DNA of 64,000 bases. It comes from Silene conica. Taxonomy: Eukaryota > Streptophyta > Magnoliopsida > Caryophyllales > Caryophyllaceae. The notes below the pieces were generated by a model. The model had not been told where the DNA came from, ran no database searches, and saw only the letters and a list, made by a program, of their open reading frames with translations. Below are positions 1 through 11,690 of the stretch, piece by piece. A program made the translations under genes and the position numbers. The stretch spans positions 18,729,001 to 18,793,000 of the forward strand of contig CM055318.2 of the NCBI GenBank assembly GCA_029255685.2, given 5' to 3'. Numbering within the stretch: the stretch's first letter is position 1; the number at the start of each line of letters is the position of its first letter.

Positions 1-620
1 GGTCGGCCGACTGGAATAGCTGGTCGGTCGACCACCCGCGCATGTATCTTGTTTCGTCTTTCTTGTTGACTATAATATCCTATAATGAGACTGAAAGGAG
101 ACTTGTAGGACGTTAGTAATGACCTACCCAAGATTGAGAGATACGGGAAGGGCATTGGTTTACACCTTAAGACGGCTAGGTTACTTAAGACTGAAAGGTA
201 TGTGACCTAAGATTTAGGAATCACCCTTATTGTTGACACCCAATAATTGTGAGACCTAGGAACTAATAGCATAGGCCGAAAGGAGCTATTAGGTAGCATA
301 GACCTAAAAAGTTATGTTACACCCCTTACGCGACTGCAATACATGTTGACCTTAGGATTTATATTACCTTAGCTATTTATTACCCCAAACATCCTAGCCT
401 CCCTTTTATTATATTTTATTCTCATCTTTTATTTCTTGTTTTATTTTAATCTTCGTTTAGACTTAGTAATCAACAATCAAACCCCCAAAATTGTTACCTT
501 TAAACATTAACAACAAACAATAAACATTCCCCACCTCTCTGTGGTTCGACCCTGACTTTCACTATCTATTGTTAAAGTTAGGAATTATAAATTTTATCTT
601 TGATACCCACAACGACGGGC
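1..620 (+). mobile_element. LTR retrotransposon leader fragment (gypsy-like)
   Basis: No coding sequence. A GC-rich patch at 1-45 with repeated GGTCGGCCGA-like words is followed by AT-rich DNA. Positions 536-620 (around TCTGTGGTTCGACCCTGAC, then an AT-rich stretch and GATACCCACAACGACGGGC) resemble the untranslated leader seen near the 5' end of many plant Ty3/gypsy elements; this is recognition from memory, not an alignment. The piece abuts the broken 3' end of the LINE at about 594-620, so one element probably inserted into or recombined with the other. No LTR boundary or target duplication is visible here. Confidence 0.4.
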
Positions 621-2860
621 ATCAACAAACAAAGCTCCCAAGTACTTAACGAATTCATTCGTAGCTTTAATCCCAAGCATATCAAAAGCATACTTAGTTA
701 AAACCATAGTAGAATTTGTAGAGAAAGTGATAGAGGATTTATCTTTGTTAATTTGTTGCCCTGATGCTTCACAATAGCTAGACAGAACCAACTTGAGCTT
801 ATTGATAGAGCATCTACTATTTTCAATAAATAAAATAGAATCATCAGCGAATAATAGATGGGAAATAGACTCACTCCCTCTGGAAACTCTAATCCCTTTG
901 ATGAATTTATCATTTTGTGCTTTCAACATGATCAGACCAGAGAGAACCTTCGTACAGAGGACAAAAAGGTAAGGTGACAGAGGGTCACCTTGCCGAAGCC
1001 CCCTCGTAGGGTTAAATCTAGCCGTAGGAAATCCATTGATTAAGATACAATAAAAGACCGTTGTGACACACTTCATGATTAACTCTACCATAGTATCAGG
1101 AATACCCAAGGAAATCAAGACCCCTTGAATGAAATTCCAACTCAATCTGTCATAAGCTTTGCTCATATCTGCTTTCATAGGTAGGTAACTACGCTTTGAT
1201 GACTTGTTATTCATGATCTTTGACATAATCTCATGAGCAATTAAAATATTATCCGAAATGGCCCTAGTAGGAACAAATGCATTTTGAAAGGGACCCACCA
1301 TATTGTTCATAAAGGGTTTTAGTCTGTTGGTAATGCATCTTGTCACAATCTTCATGCTGACATTACAAAGACTGATAGGTGTGTAATGTTCTGCTTTTTC
1401 CAGGTTGTCAACCTTAGGGATAAGAACAATGAAAGTATGATTCATTTCGTTAAGAATAAAACCGGAGTTTAGAATTTCAAGTACCGCTTTTGTCACCGAA
1501 TATTTAACCGTATGCCAGCATTTCTGATAAAAAATAGTTGGGATAGTGGGATACCATCCGGCCCTGGTGATTTTAGCCCTCCAAGTTGAAAAACGGCCTT
1601 CCGTACTTCCTTAGCAGTATAAGGGGCACATATATAAGATGTCTGCTGAATTGGGATCAATCTTCCGATCATTTGGTATACAATCAAATATTTCCCCATG
1701 TTCAGCCATGAATGAAGAGAAAATGCTTTGATGTTTACCAGCCTCAAATAATCCCTGAACTTAGAATTGAATTTCATTCCAATTTCCTTTTGAACAAAAG
1801 TCCACGAAAAATCCTGGAGCATTAATCCCTTTATAAAATTCCGCCATCTTCTCCCTTTGACCCAATTAAAGAAGAATTTAGTGCATTTATCCCCATCAGT
1901 ATCCCATTTTAACTTTGCCCTCTGTCTCCAAAAAGTAGCCCTATTCTTAGCAAAATCAATTAACTTAGAATGTGTGTCGTTATAAGCAGATAAATTACCA
2001 TCTGAGAAGGAGGTACCCAAATCTTGTTGTAACAGATCATCAAAGTTTGACCATTGGTAATTCATTTCCTTTTTCCTTTTCATCGACCATTCCTTAACTT
2101 GTGCTCTTGTATGTTGGATTTTTCTATATAAAATAAAAGATTTAGTACCATTAAACGTTTTTTCCAGGCTGTCTTTATCAACTCCATGCATTCCTCATTA
2201 TCCAAGTTCCATGCTTCTAACTTGTACGTTCTTTGCCCATAAAAGAGTAGAAAATTAGTGTCGAGAATAATAGGTGCATGATCCGAGAATTGAATAGGTA
2301 AGTGGAGAAGACCCTTATTTGGGTAACTGTCTAACCAATCATAAGAGCCGTAAGCCCTATCTAGCCGTTCAAATAAAAGACCTCTATCATGCCTTTTATT
2401 ACACCAAGTGAACCTTGGCCCCTTAAATGGAATATCCATTAAACAAAGGTTATTCTTCCATTCAACAAAGTTCGAAAGACCTTTGATTTTTGTAGAGGAT
2501 CCCCCGCGCTTGTCCCATGAATATTTAATTTGATTCATGTCCCCCAAGACAATAAAAGGCCCATCCAATGATTGTAGGCATTCTAACGAGTCATTCCAAA
2601 CCTTGTTTCGCTTAGACAAAGAAGGTGCACAATAAAAAAGACACAAGTACCAGAAATAACATCCTCCGTCATTAACTTTGAGGATCAAAAAGTTTTATGA
2701 TATCACAACCACATCAAAAAGAGACTTGTTCCGAAAACTAACCCAAAGACCCCCCTTAGACCAATCTGCATCAATGCCAAAACTACAAACAAAACCTAAC
2801 GACCCGAACCGTACAACAATTAGATTCTTTTTGTTTTTGTTTCTGATAAAAAAAGAAAAT
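594..2860 (-). pseudogene. LINE ORF2 remnant: endonuclease plus reverse transcriptase
   Basis: The endonuclease part (2080-2688, continuing upstream in another frame to about 2860) keeps APE-type signatures: LGDMN, FTWCN, ERLDRA and SDHAPI. The linker (1493-2191) has FWRQRAKLKW and the pre-RT SPGPDGIP block. The RT (594-1496) shows LIPKV, ADMSKAYDRLSW, GLRQGDPLSPYLF and FADDS, the catalytic aspartates of palm motifs A and C being present. The three pieces lie in different frames, with frameshifts near 2190-2080 and 1495, and another near 2690. These proteins normally nick chromosomal DNA and prime reverse transcription on it. The family resemblance is unmistakable; the copy cannot make a full protein. 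Confidence 0.92.
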
Positions 2861-2950
2861 CTAAAAACATAGAACTACACACCGCTTTTATTTTCTGAAT
2901 AATAGGGGCAAGCGAATCACATAGACCCCTAAAATTTCAAGCTAATCCCT

Positions 2951-5493
2951 TCATGGAACCGGAGGGAGTTGAGTAAGGTCAACTCCCGCAACACCCTCCT
3001 CCTCCGATGATCCAGTAACACCATCTACATTCTCCACCGTGATACGAAATGAAGGTCTCTGGACAATCCTTACCCTCTCCTCATCAGACCCATTGGATAG
3101 ATCCTGGCAACAAATGGCCATCCCCAAACTCTCATCCAACTTCCCCATAACCTACTACTAGCACAATCATCTTCCGCACCATCACTCTTTTTCATTCTTT
3201 TGATCAGATTATTTCGCATATCAACCTCATCCATAAGTTCAGAGAAAGAGTACTCCTTGCTACGAACAAGATCAACATCTGCTTCCGAAAACGCCTTCCT
3301 TTTACCCAGGTAATTAGGGCTATTCTCCATACCATTCCATGATTTGCATTTGGATGTAGTTCCCATGGGCTGCTGCCGCTCAAAAGCTTGACCATCATGC
3401 ATTACAACCATTCCATTATTCCCGTCACCCCATGTAAATGAATCTGGACTTCCACCACCAGAGGATAGCATGTGTGCTTGAAGTTGAAAATTTAGGTTAT
3501 CCAGTTCTTCACTCAAGAGAGAAGACTCGTCATTTGCATCAAAGTAAGTGGACCCATCAGAAGAAACATTCAAGCTAAGAACTCCACTTGGAGTATTATG
3601 TGTGGTTGAGTAAGGTGGAGTAAATTCCCCATAATGCCAATCATTCTCATTTTGGTTTGCATGCACACGTGAGGGTGTCCCTGAGATATTTGGAATAACA
3701 GGGAAGCCCTCTGGGATATTAAAAGCTTGGTTCAAACCCTCATCATGGTCATACACTCTTGCCCTACCTACACTCGACTGAACTCTATTAGAAATAGAGT
3801 GGGAAATCTCCAAATCCACATCTACTAACATTGTTGGGTTTCTATTTATCTACACATTATACGGATCCGAGGCAGCCAAATTACCCAGATCATTCATTGC
3901 TCTGAGAATATCATTAGCCTGTTGTTGAGCATTACCCTCCAAATACACCCATCCTGGAACAAAATTCCCGTTCCCACCATTCCCTATATTTGTACCATTG
4001 GGTAAACCTAAACCCAGATCGAATCCCACCCCCGCATCATTCCTGTTATCAATAATGTTATGCGTATTAGCCTATTCCATGACATTTTCCATAACATGCA
4101 AACCTTCAACTGAAAAGCCGCCATTGACAATTGGGACATCATTCATGTTAGAATGCATGGATTGATTATGTTCTGCATGTGAAGCTGGTGATGGCGGTGG
4201 TGCTGCAGGGAAGACAACTGGCCCAGTGAAAGGTTGCTCACCATTCCTGAATCTCCTACCTGGAAAAACCCTTCCACCAGGAGTGATTTTCAAATCAAAA
4301 TCAATAATACGCTCCGCAAAATAATCCGCAGGTGCAACTCTACCCCCTTGGTTACCAAGCCTCACCCTTAATGTAACGTATCTAGTAGTATTAGGCAAAG
4401 CTATCAAATCCAAGTTAAACATCCCGTAGTCATAGCTTGTCTGATAAACCGCAAAACCCCGATTAATAACACGCTCCAATAGGCCATTAACATTAGACAT
4501 AACATCTAAATTATTTTCCCGACACCTAGAAACCTTATGACCAATCTTACCACAACGAACATAATATTTGAAAACTTCTTCGTATTTGAACTGAATCCAG
4601 ACCAAGAACCCATCATTAGTCATGAGAAAGCACCCTGGCACCAAAGGTTTGTCAAGGTGAATACACACCCTAATACGCAGGTAATCATGAGGAGGAACCA
4701 AATTGAACTCCTCAACTTGAAACTGATCCGCCATGATTTGTCCTAGAATATTTGTTGTGTTCATAGTTAAAAACTCGAAAGGCATGCAGACCGCACGCCC
4801 GCACCCATAAACATGCGTAAGGGAATCTAATCGTTCGTGGTACACACCCCTCCCTCCATGTAGCAAGTACCATCATGGCCCCCTTAAAGTTAACCACACT
4901 TTTCTCCATAAGAACATACATATCTTGCATGTCTTCACAATGAAATACGTAAATGTCACTCATTTGAAACACTATAATCTGACTCCTAGTAAGTCAATGA
5001 TCACGCATGTATTGATTAATGACTCTAGGTTCAAATAACCTATAACCCAACAAGTACCCAAAAAGACAATGTGACCAAAATTCTGTAGAAGAGGAAAGGA
5101 GTTTAGGACATAGGGACAAAACTGGTCCAGCCCTTGGAAATCTCCAATGAGGATCCTCCTCATCAGGCAGTTGAACATTTTCGTGCGGATTTTGTCTAAA
5201 AACCATGGTTGCCCTTCAAAAGGAAAGTTTTCAACCCCTTGATTTCTATACCCAGAGATATTTAAGTCAACATAATTCCTTTCCTTATCAACATCAATGT
5301 TTTCAAACTCTAAAGTACCATTGAGATTAACTGGATTATAATCCCCATTCGTCAGAAAAAACTCTGAAGCAAACTCTCTACCTAGTTCATAAATTCTAGT
5401 CTCATCACTCACCTCTACATTACCCAAAATAGGAGGATCCACCCCTGCATGCCCCTCCCCACTCTCATCCATAGGGATATTAGTAAAAACCAC
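2951..5493 (-). pseudogene. LINE ORF1 remnant (gag-like, CCHC knuckle)
   Basis: Three consecutive minus-strand pieces (4972-5493, 4072-4866, 3070-3831 with a tail to 2951) read as the RNA-binding ORF1 protein of plant L1 elements. The N-terminal part has GQPWFLDK, like the DUF4283-type fold; the middle has RIRVCIHLDKPLVPG and WIQFKYEEVFKYYVRCGKIGHKVSRC, where the second Cys, His and last Cys of a zinc knuckle remain but the first Cys position is Tyr. The C-terminal part is acidic and low-complexity with a KRKAF basic patch. Pieces are separated by stops and frameshifts. Assignment rests on motif order and on the endonuclease/RT remnant that follows. Confidence 0.75.
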
Positions 5494-5666
5494 ATCATCC
5501 CTCCCATTTTCCTTATCAATTAAAAAAGCAGGGTTAATATTTATATTATTAGTATTAGAATGTTCCAGAAAAAGTCCCGGATAACAGGAACACTTATCGA
5601 ATATTTACTTATGCAAATGAGCAAATAACCTACTATATTCCATAAAATTTCCGTGTTAACAACTTA

Positions 5667-5981
5667 GGAGGCGTTTGGTTGATTCGGGAAGTTAATTTTC
5701 CTAGGAACTTACAATTCATGGGAAATAAGTTCTCACATTCAATTCGGGTGAATTTGAGAAAAGTGTTTGGTTGCGCATGTAGGAATTAAATTCCACAGGA
5801 ACTTCGAATGACCAAGGGGGGAGTGGGTAAGCAACTTCCTACATTATGTAGGCATTGGAAGTTCCTAGGAACTTCTAATTCCTCCATTTTACAAAAATTA
5901 TGGCAACCAAACAACTCATGTTTTTGCAAATCATGGGATTTTGCAATTCACGTGTTTTTAAAGTATCAACCAAACAACCCC
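5667..5981. mobile_element. PIF/Harbinger-like MITE, TTA target duplication
   Basis: A 315-bp element with terminal inverted repeats: the left end GGAGGCGTTTGGTTGAT matches the reverse complement of the right end ATCAACCAAACAACCCC with few mismatches. It is flanked by TTA on both sides (5664-5666 and 5982-5984), the typical 3-bp duplication of PIF/Harbinger (Tourist-like) elements. An internal segment around CTTCCTACATTATGTAGG is shared with the copy at 36180-36475, showing they belong to one family. No coding capacity. Confidence 0.8.
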
Positions 5982-6639
5982 TTACTTTACAAAATTAGAG
6001 CTAAAAAACTATGGTATACTAATGAATAGTGATTGTGGATTTGTGAGACCATGTTTATCCGTAGATCTGCAGCCTTACTTAACCCTAGTTCCTATATTAA
6101 AATATTACGGAGTAATTTTTTTTTTCTTAACCTATTTTCAAGCCCTACCTCTTCATTTCTATATTTTATCAAGACCTACCTTAACCTACCTTTAACCTAT
6201 ATTTTTTACACTAAACAAGGTCTTGAACGAGGTCTTGAAGATGGTCCACAGGAGGTACAAATTGGACCGCATGGACCTAGTTTCTTCAAAGATGTTCCAA
6301 CCTTTTAATTTCTTTTTTCTTTTTTTATTTGTTATCTTTTTGTCTTTATTTAAGACATAAACCTACTTAGCCCAATCTATAAACATAGTCTAAATGTGTG
6401 TGTGGCACCTAGTTTCAGTAACTCGATTATTTCTCACCTACATTCCTTCTTTTCACTTTTTATCATCATCACAACTCACATAACTCATGACAACCTAAGT
6501 ACCTCCTACCTGCCTCATGCATCAATCATCACTCCTTTGCTTACCCTTTTAAAAAAAATCATTCTACTTTCCACAAAATTCTAAAGCGGACATATTTATT
6601 CTAAGTTTAAATCAAATTAAATAAAAAGAAAATGACCAA

Positions 6640-6889
6640 AAGGAGAACTAGTAAACACAACACTATTACCGGTAGATCTTCTGAGAGATCGCCTCTCAAA
6701 TTTAATAAAAAGTGGTACTAAAGCTTATTGAAAGATTATTGTACAAATTTAAGAAAAAGTGGTACTAAAGCTAATATAATAAGTAAAAATCATTATTAAA
6801 GATAAAATTAGTATATTTATTATGTAAATAAGTACGAAATTACTATGGTACGATCAATGACAAAATGGTCACAAAATACAAATAAAATG
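6640..6889. other. Non-coding spacer
   Basis: AT-rich DNA with no gene. It has a short repeated phrase (AAAAAGTGGTACTAAAGCT near 6708 and 6759). Sequence left of it (5985-6640) is likewise non-coding, with pyrimidine-rich stretches and no open frame that looks like protein. Confidence 0.4.
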
Positions 6890-7084
6890 CACAAATTCTT
6901 ATTTGCAACGGCACTATCCGTCGCAAGTTTGTGACGGATACCGTTTTCTCTCACAAAATACCCATTTTTTCTCTCTCTCCAACACTATTCTTGTGGTCCC
7001 TTTCTCCACTAACTCATTTTGTATCCATTTTATCTTACAAAATATCCGTCACAAATGGTGACCCGTCGCAAGCAAGACTTACTG
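6890..7084. mobile_element. MULE-like MITE, 9-bp duplication AATAAAATG
   Basis: A 195-bp element bounded by AATAAAATG at 6881-6889 and 7085-7093. The ends are imperfect inverted repeats (CACAAATTCTTATTTGCAAC against CAGTAAGTCTTGCTTGCGAC when the right end is read in reverse). The interior has nested short inverted repeats (TCCGTCGCAAG, GTGACGGATA). A copy of the same length in opposite orientation lies at 39688-39882. The 9-bp duplication points to Mutator-like transposition. Confidence 0.82.
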
Positions 7085-7434
7085 AATAAAATGATACAAA
7101 AAATGATCCCTCAATAATTTATTAAAAGACTCTCTCAAGTTTTAGTGTACTTACTATACTACAATAGGATGTCCTATCTAGTACTGTGGGATATATTTGA
7201 CCGGTTTTAAAATCTCAATTTATTTAGTTTAATTTATTTATATTAACATAAAATTTAAGTATATTATATCTAGTTTTTCTCACTTTAGAATTTTCGAATA
7301 AAGGTGTTATGCTAATTATATCTTGTGATTTATTTTTTCCATTTAAGCTCATCACATGCAATGCAGTGATCAGTCTGATCACCAATCACACCTAACAAGT
7401 TACGCATAAATTAAATGTAAGTGTAATTTTGGTA

Positions 7435-7617
7435 GTATTAAGTCTCTCGACGGTTTATCCGTCACAAGTTTATGACGGGTCAAATACTATTTATAGGTAA
7501 GTACAAAATAGAATGTTACTTTGTAGGTACTTAGCTTTTGTCTTATTTCCCTATATGAATATTATTTAATCCGTCGCAAATTTACGATGAATATCGTAAT
7601 CATAAATGAGAATTTGT
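7435..7617. mobile_element. MULE-like MITE, related to 6890 copy
   Basis: About 183 bp with ends AAGTCTCTCGACGG and (A)TGAGAATTTGT like the other members of this group. Flanks ATTTTGGTA (7426-7434) and ATTTTGCTA (7618-7626) match at 8 of 9 bases, consistent with an aged 9-bp duplication. Internal CCGTCACAAG/CCGTCGCAAA words recur as in the 6890 and 39688 copies. No coding capacity. Confidence 0.6.
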
Positions 7618-7898
7618 ATTTTGCTAGACTGTTTTGTACGAAGTACAATTTAGGGTGGCTCCAAAAATGGGTATAAATCACGTTTTAATTAATCTTGGAA
7701 TGCGTAGTGTTAGAAAGCTTGGGAAATAGAGAAGAAATTAATGAGAAGAAATTAGTTCAGATCTCGTTACTCACACAATTCACAAGAACACAGTGTTATG
7801 TGTCGGAGATCTGCAACCTGTTTCCTTTGCCATTTTTGTTGCCATCAATGAATGAATACCTTCACAATTCACATGAATCCTCAACCTTATTTCTAGCC

Positions 7899-8114
7899 GC
7901 ACCGGGTCTTGCTTCATACCACAATTTTGGTCTGAAATAATAAGACGAGATTTTGTAACCATTTTACAGCCAAATGTAACCATTATTTACAAACAAGTTA
8001 TCATAAGTTGTAATATTGATCATACTATTGTGGTTACATTTGGCGGTAAAATGGTTACAAAATCCCGTCTTATTATTTCAGACCAAAAGTGACGGTCTGA
8101 AACAAGAATTTGTG
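7899..8114. mobile_element. Hairpin MITE, 9-bp duplication TTTCTAGCC
   Basis: A 216-bp foldback element. Two 58-bp arms (7925-7982 and 8031-8088) are almost perfect inverted repeats, both with CCATTTTAC/GTAAAATGG cores, around a 48-nt loop. Outer ends GTCTTGCTTCAT and AAACAAGAATTTGTG match the MULE-like MITE group of this window. TTTCTAGCC is duplicated at 7890-7898 and 8115-8123. A transcript would form a long hairpin. A decayed relative lies at 17773-17900. Confidence 0.85.
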
Positions 8115-8485
8115 TTTCTAGCCGTGTCTCTTCTTTTTAAGTATTCTCCTCATTTCGGTCAATATCTTAAACTTGTTTTTATAATGATACAAAACGTTTT
8201 CCTTATAACGGATAATATTCAGTATAAGCTGAAAATGGATAATACTCCTTTCACAATATGACAAATGAAAGAACAACTGAAAAGAATAGAGGACTTCATA
8301 AATAGTTTCCGTCGTCTTCAATCAGATTTTGTGATAATAATATTTTAGGGTTGCAATCACCAAAACTGGTGAAAGATAACTCTAAGGCTTGCCTTCGCCA
8401 ATTTGGATATTCTCGATTCTCCCCTTTTCATTATCATTTAACAGTTGAGATATTATCGTGAAATATTCTAACAGTCCTAAGTTTA

Positions 8486-8688
8486 TGTAACACCTCAAGA
8501 GTATGAGAGAAAAGTTGTCCCACATCGGTAAAATGCGGGGCTTGTGATATGTTTATAATAACTTCCACCCACCACTTAGTAACAAGGCCTTGTGCTATTG
8601 GGCTTAAGTGAGGACAAATAACGCGCCCAAAAGTGCACACCCATCTTATTGGGTTTGTGTTACGACGGTGGCGGGTCGGGTTGTTACA
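8486..8688 (+). repeat. TRIM 5' LTR
   Basis: 203-bp LTR with TG...CA ends, preceded by GTTTA. It contains GTCCCACATCGG, a word shared with its partner at 8838-9040. Confidence 0.93.
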
Positions 8689-8837
8689 AATGGTATCAGA
8701 GCGACCCTGCGACCGTGTGGTGAGCCTGTGGTCGGGAGTACCCGGGTCGTCACACACCTGGCAGGGAGGATTCTGGCCCTGGTTGTGGTCAAGTTTGAGG
8801 CACAACGAGAACGGTGTGTTCTTTAAGTGGGGGAGTT

Positions 8838-9040
8838 TGTAACACCCCAAGAGTATGAGAGGAAAGTTGTCCCACATCGGTAAAATGCGAGGCTTGTGAT
8901 TTGTTTATAATAACTTCCACCCACCACTTAGTAACAAGGCCTTGTGCTTTTGGGCTTAAGTGAGGACAAGTAACGGGCCCAAAAGTGCACACCCATCTTA
9001 TTGGGTTTGTGTTACGACGGTGGCGGGTCGGGTTGTTACA
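8838..9040 (+). repeat. TRIM 3' LTR
   Basis: 203-bp LTR with the same ends, followed by GTTTA. It differs from the 5' copy by about seven substitutions. Confidence 0.93.
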
Positions 9041-9299
9041 GTTTAAGTAATGGATGTATGGTGATGTGCATATAAAATAATATGATTTAAAAAAATAAAT
9101 TTATTAAAGGTAATGAACTATCTATTATTTTTGAGATAATGCAATGGCACGTAAATTTGTATAATTGTGCCACGTCAAAAGTCAAATCAAAATGTTAACC
9201 AAAATTGGAGGAATTGTGCCACGTCAGAAGTCAAAGTCAAAATGTTGACCCGTCAAAGAAAATAGGGAATAATGTAATTAATTTGGACGAATTTTAAAT

Positions 9300-9850
9300 T
9301 AATTAGTCCATTTTATTATCTTAATCTGAACCCGTCTCTGTAAGCGGTAAAATCCAATAAAAGAGTCGATTTATTAGCATGGGCCAATCTCACCTAAATG
9401 CACCAAACATACGCAAATGGGCCGAATGACTGTCAAGTTCACACGAGTTGCTGAATTACGGTTGAGCCCATTTAAATGAAGACTCATATGTTTTATTCTT
9501 TATAAATAGAGCTCATCTACCATCATCGGAGGGATTCCGAAAACAAGACGGAAAAAGAGAGGATAAGGAGATTAACCATATTCTCTCCAAACCTCACAAA
9601 AAATAAATCACTTTCTGAAGAGTCGACATCAAGCATCAAAATTAAGTCATCGAGTCCAAGTGGAGAATCGATTCAACAAAGGAGAACCAAGTCATTAAAA
9701 CCCTCCTCTAAATCATTTTACATTTTTCTTTAAATACTGTGCGAAAATCGAAACAGTGAATTATATTAGAGATTGTAACCCAAAATCATTCAAATTCAAT
9801 AAAGTGTTGACTTAAATCTCAAAACTTTTGTCCTTTAAGTGCAAGTGCAA
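9300..9850 (+). other. LTR-like or promoter-like non-coding segment
   Basis: No gene. A TATA-type box (TATAAATAGAGC, about 9502-9513) is followed about 300 bp later by GATTGTAACCC and AATAAAGTG near 9770-9805, the spacing of promoter, R region and poly(A) signal in a plant LTR. No partner LTR, PBS or target duplication is visible, so it may be a decayed solo LTR or simply spacer. Confidence 0.3.
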
Positions 9851-9956
9851 GTTTTTTTCTTGGGTGTGATAATAGTTTTTATTTGTGAGTTTATCAATAA
9901 GAACTTAAAAAATATGATGTGGCAACTCAAGCTAATGGTGCATTAGCTCACAATTA

Positions 9957-10654
9957 GAGCATTTTCAATGGTAGCTAATTGATACTAGCTAACCTTAGCC
10001 AATTAGGATTTTCAAGGTACAACATTTTTAAGCGATAAACTACGTACTACAATGGTAAGCTACTATATTCTGGCTTAAATGGACCCATATGTCAACTAAT
10101 TTACACATAACCCTTTTAATTTAATACATTTACTTATTTTACGTAAAAAAATAAAAATTAAAACACACTTATATTTTCACATGTGTAATTTTAGTTGGTA
10201 GATACTTCCTCCATTCATATCCAACCTACATATATTCCTTTTTTATCCATTCATATCCACTCTACCACTTTCCTAAAAAAGAAAATAAAATGACTAAACT
10301 ACCCTTATGGAAACCATTTATCTACATAAAATGCCACTTCATGGCCCACCTATAATCCACCATCACACATTTAAATTAATAAAAAAATATCTTACACATT
10401 TCCAAATGTACCTTTAATAGTTTTTTAATATCTTTCTTAATATTTGTGCAAAAAGCATATATGCGCTTTGGATATGAACGGAGGAAGTATTTTCTATTGG
10501 ACCATTTAGTAGTTTCATGGAGCTAATAGATCATTTTAAGCTACTCCAAAAGAAGTGTGTCAATGGTCAAACTACTTGTTTAAAAACTTTTTATATACAA
10601 GCAAATATTTATATGAACCAAACAAATCCGTCATGTGAACCATTGGAGATGCTC
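9957..10654. mobile_element. Inverted-repeat DNA element hosting a nested Stowaway
   Basis: Ends GAGCATTTTCAATGG and CCATTGGAGATGCTC are inverted repeats, each flanked by TA. The host element would be about 415 bp without the Stowaway inside it (10205-10487). No coding sequence. The superfamily is not certain; the TA flanks may indicate a Tc1/mariner-type element, but a longer duplication may have decayed. Confidence 0.6.
10205..10487. mobile_element. Stowaway-like MITE (nested)
   Basis: 283 bp with inverted ends CTTCCTCCATTCATATCCAA and TTGGATATGAACGGAGGAAG flanked by TA at both sides, the signature of Stowaway (Tc1/mariner) MITEs. It sits inside the element at 9957-10654 and is therefore the later insertion. 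Confidence 0.85.
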
Positions 10655-11690
10655 TAAGTAACAAATCACGTAATCTAATCCCATAGAAAACTTGTCCTGA
10701 ATTGAGTCAATGATGAAAAGAAGAGGAAAATTGGTGGAGAAGATTACCACTTGGTGTTGTGCAACTACCATACCGGTATCCATACTAGTTAGTAGTTACT
10801 CCGTATTACAGATTGATTGTGAGTTACTGTATCCTTGCTACTTTGCTTTCTCTCTATCAATCAAGCATAAGAGCATGAGTCGATAATCAAACAAGCGAAA
10901 AATGGAGTCGCGCTCTTACAGTGTATAACCATCTAATGGGCAACTGGGAAAGGGCACATGTTATTAGTCTCGTACGTTTCTCATGCTCTTGTGTCTTGTG
11001 GTTGATTGATAGCGGTTTCAAAAGAGAGAGAGAGAAAAAAAAAACAGTGCATCTCCTGGGTATGCTTCACGTCTCCATCATGTTAGGGTGCAAACACATA
11101 TCTCACATCGATGGTGTAAAGATAAAATATATCTTTATAAGTATCCTGAAAATATAATAGTACAAGCAAATGCCCAACTCGATGTTCTACACTGAAAGGC
11201 ATGAAACTTCTAACTCAGGGTGAGTCCTTGAACAAGCCCCGAAAGGCGTCGCCGTTCAAGGTATATTATTGGTTGAAGCCTTTGAAGGTATTCAGGCTTC
11301 CCCACCTTTTTGTTTGGTGTACCAACATTACAAAGTATGTTGTAAAACTATTGATATCATTAGCCGTTAATTACAATCTGTACGTATGAGCCATTTTCTC
11401 ATCTAATTGATACTCGTATAAACCAATAAACCAAGGGAGAAAAACAATGAACCCTTATTTATTAACTTAATTAGAAAAATACACAAAAAATACATACACG
11501 ACTACACGCTACAAACCCACATAATAATTGTATGCTTCATGCTTTTAAGTTGTAACCACGCACTAACCAATAATCAAAACAATATATTTATCTTAACCAA
11601 AAAAAATCAACAAACCCCACCTAAAATAAAACGGAATAGTTTTAATATTTAATATATTGGTTCTAAAAAAGAGTATTGGTTGTTGTTGAA
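10655..11690. other. Spacer downstream of the 11691 gene
   Basis: No convincing gene. The short open frames here have no recognisable protein signature. The part nearest 11690 is AT-rich and would hold the 3' UTR and poly(A) signals of the minus-strand gene (TTTATT words near 11455-11462 read AATAAA on the minus strand). Confidence 0.4.

Larger units (their letters stand above)
594..5500 (-). mobile_element. Decayed L1-type LINE
   Basis: A non-LTR retrotransposon read on the minus strand: gag-like ORF1 (about 5493 to 2951), then ORF2 with endonuclease (about 2860 to 2080) and reverse transcriptase (about 2190 to 594). Every ORF is broken by frameshifts, so the copy is dead. The 3' part that normally follows the RT (zinc-binding C-terminal domain and poly(A) tail) is absent: at about 600 the sequence switches to gypsy-like leader DNA. 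No target site duplication was found because the 3' end is lost. Confidence 0.88.
8486..9040 (+). mobile_element. Complete TRIM retrotransposon
   Basis: A 555-bp terminal-repeat retrotransposon in miniature. Two 203-bp direct LTRs (8486-8688, 8838-9040) start TGTAACACC and end GTTGTTACA. The primer-binding site TGGTATCAGAGC (8691-8702), complementary to initiator methionine tRNA, follows the left LTR after two bases, and the purine tract AAGTGGGGGAG precedes the right LTR. GTTTA is duplicated at 8481-8485 and 9041-9045. The 149-bp interior has no gene. I count 7 differences between the LTRs, so the insertion is not new. No 5S-rRNA-like block was recognised, which argues against the Cassandra family. 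Confidence 0.93.

Noticed and set aside
8434..8992. Open frames across the TRIM
   Set aside because: The region is a complete TRIM with LTRs, PBS and duplication; similar frames repeat only because the LTRs do.
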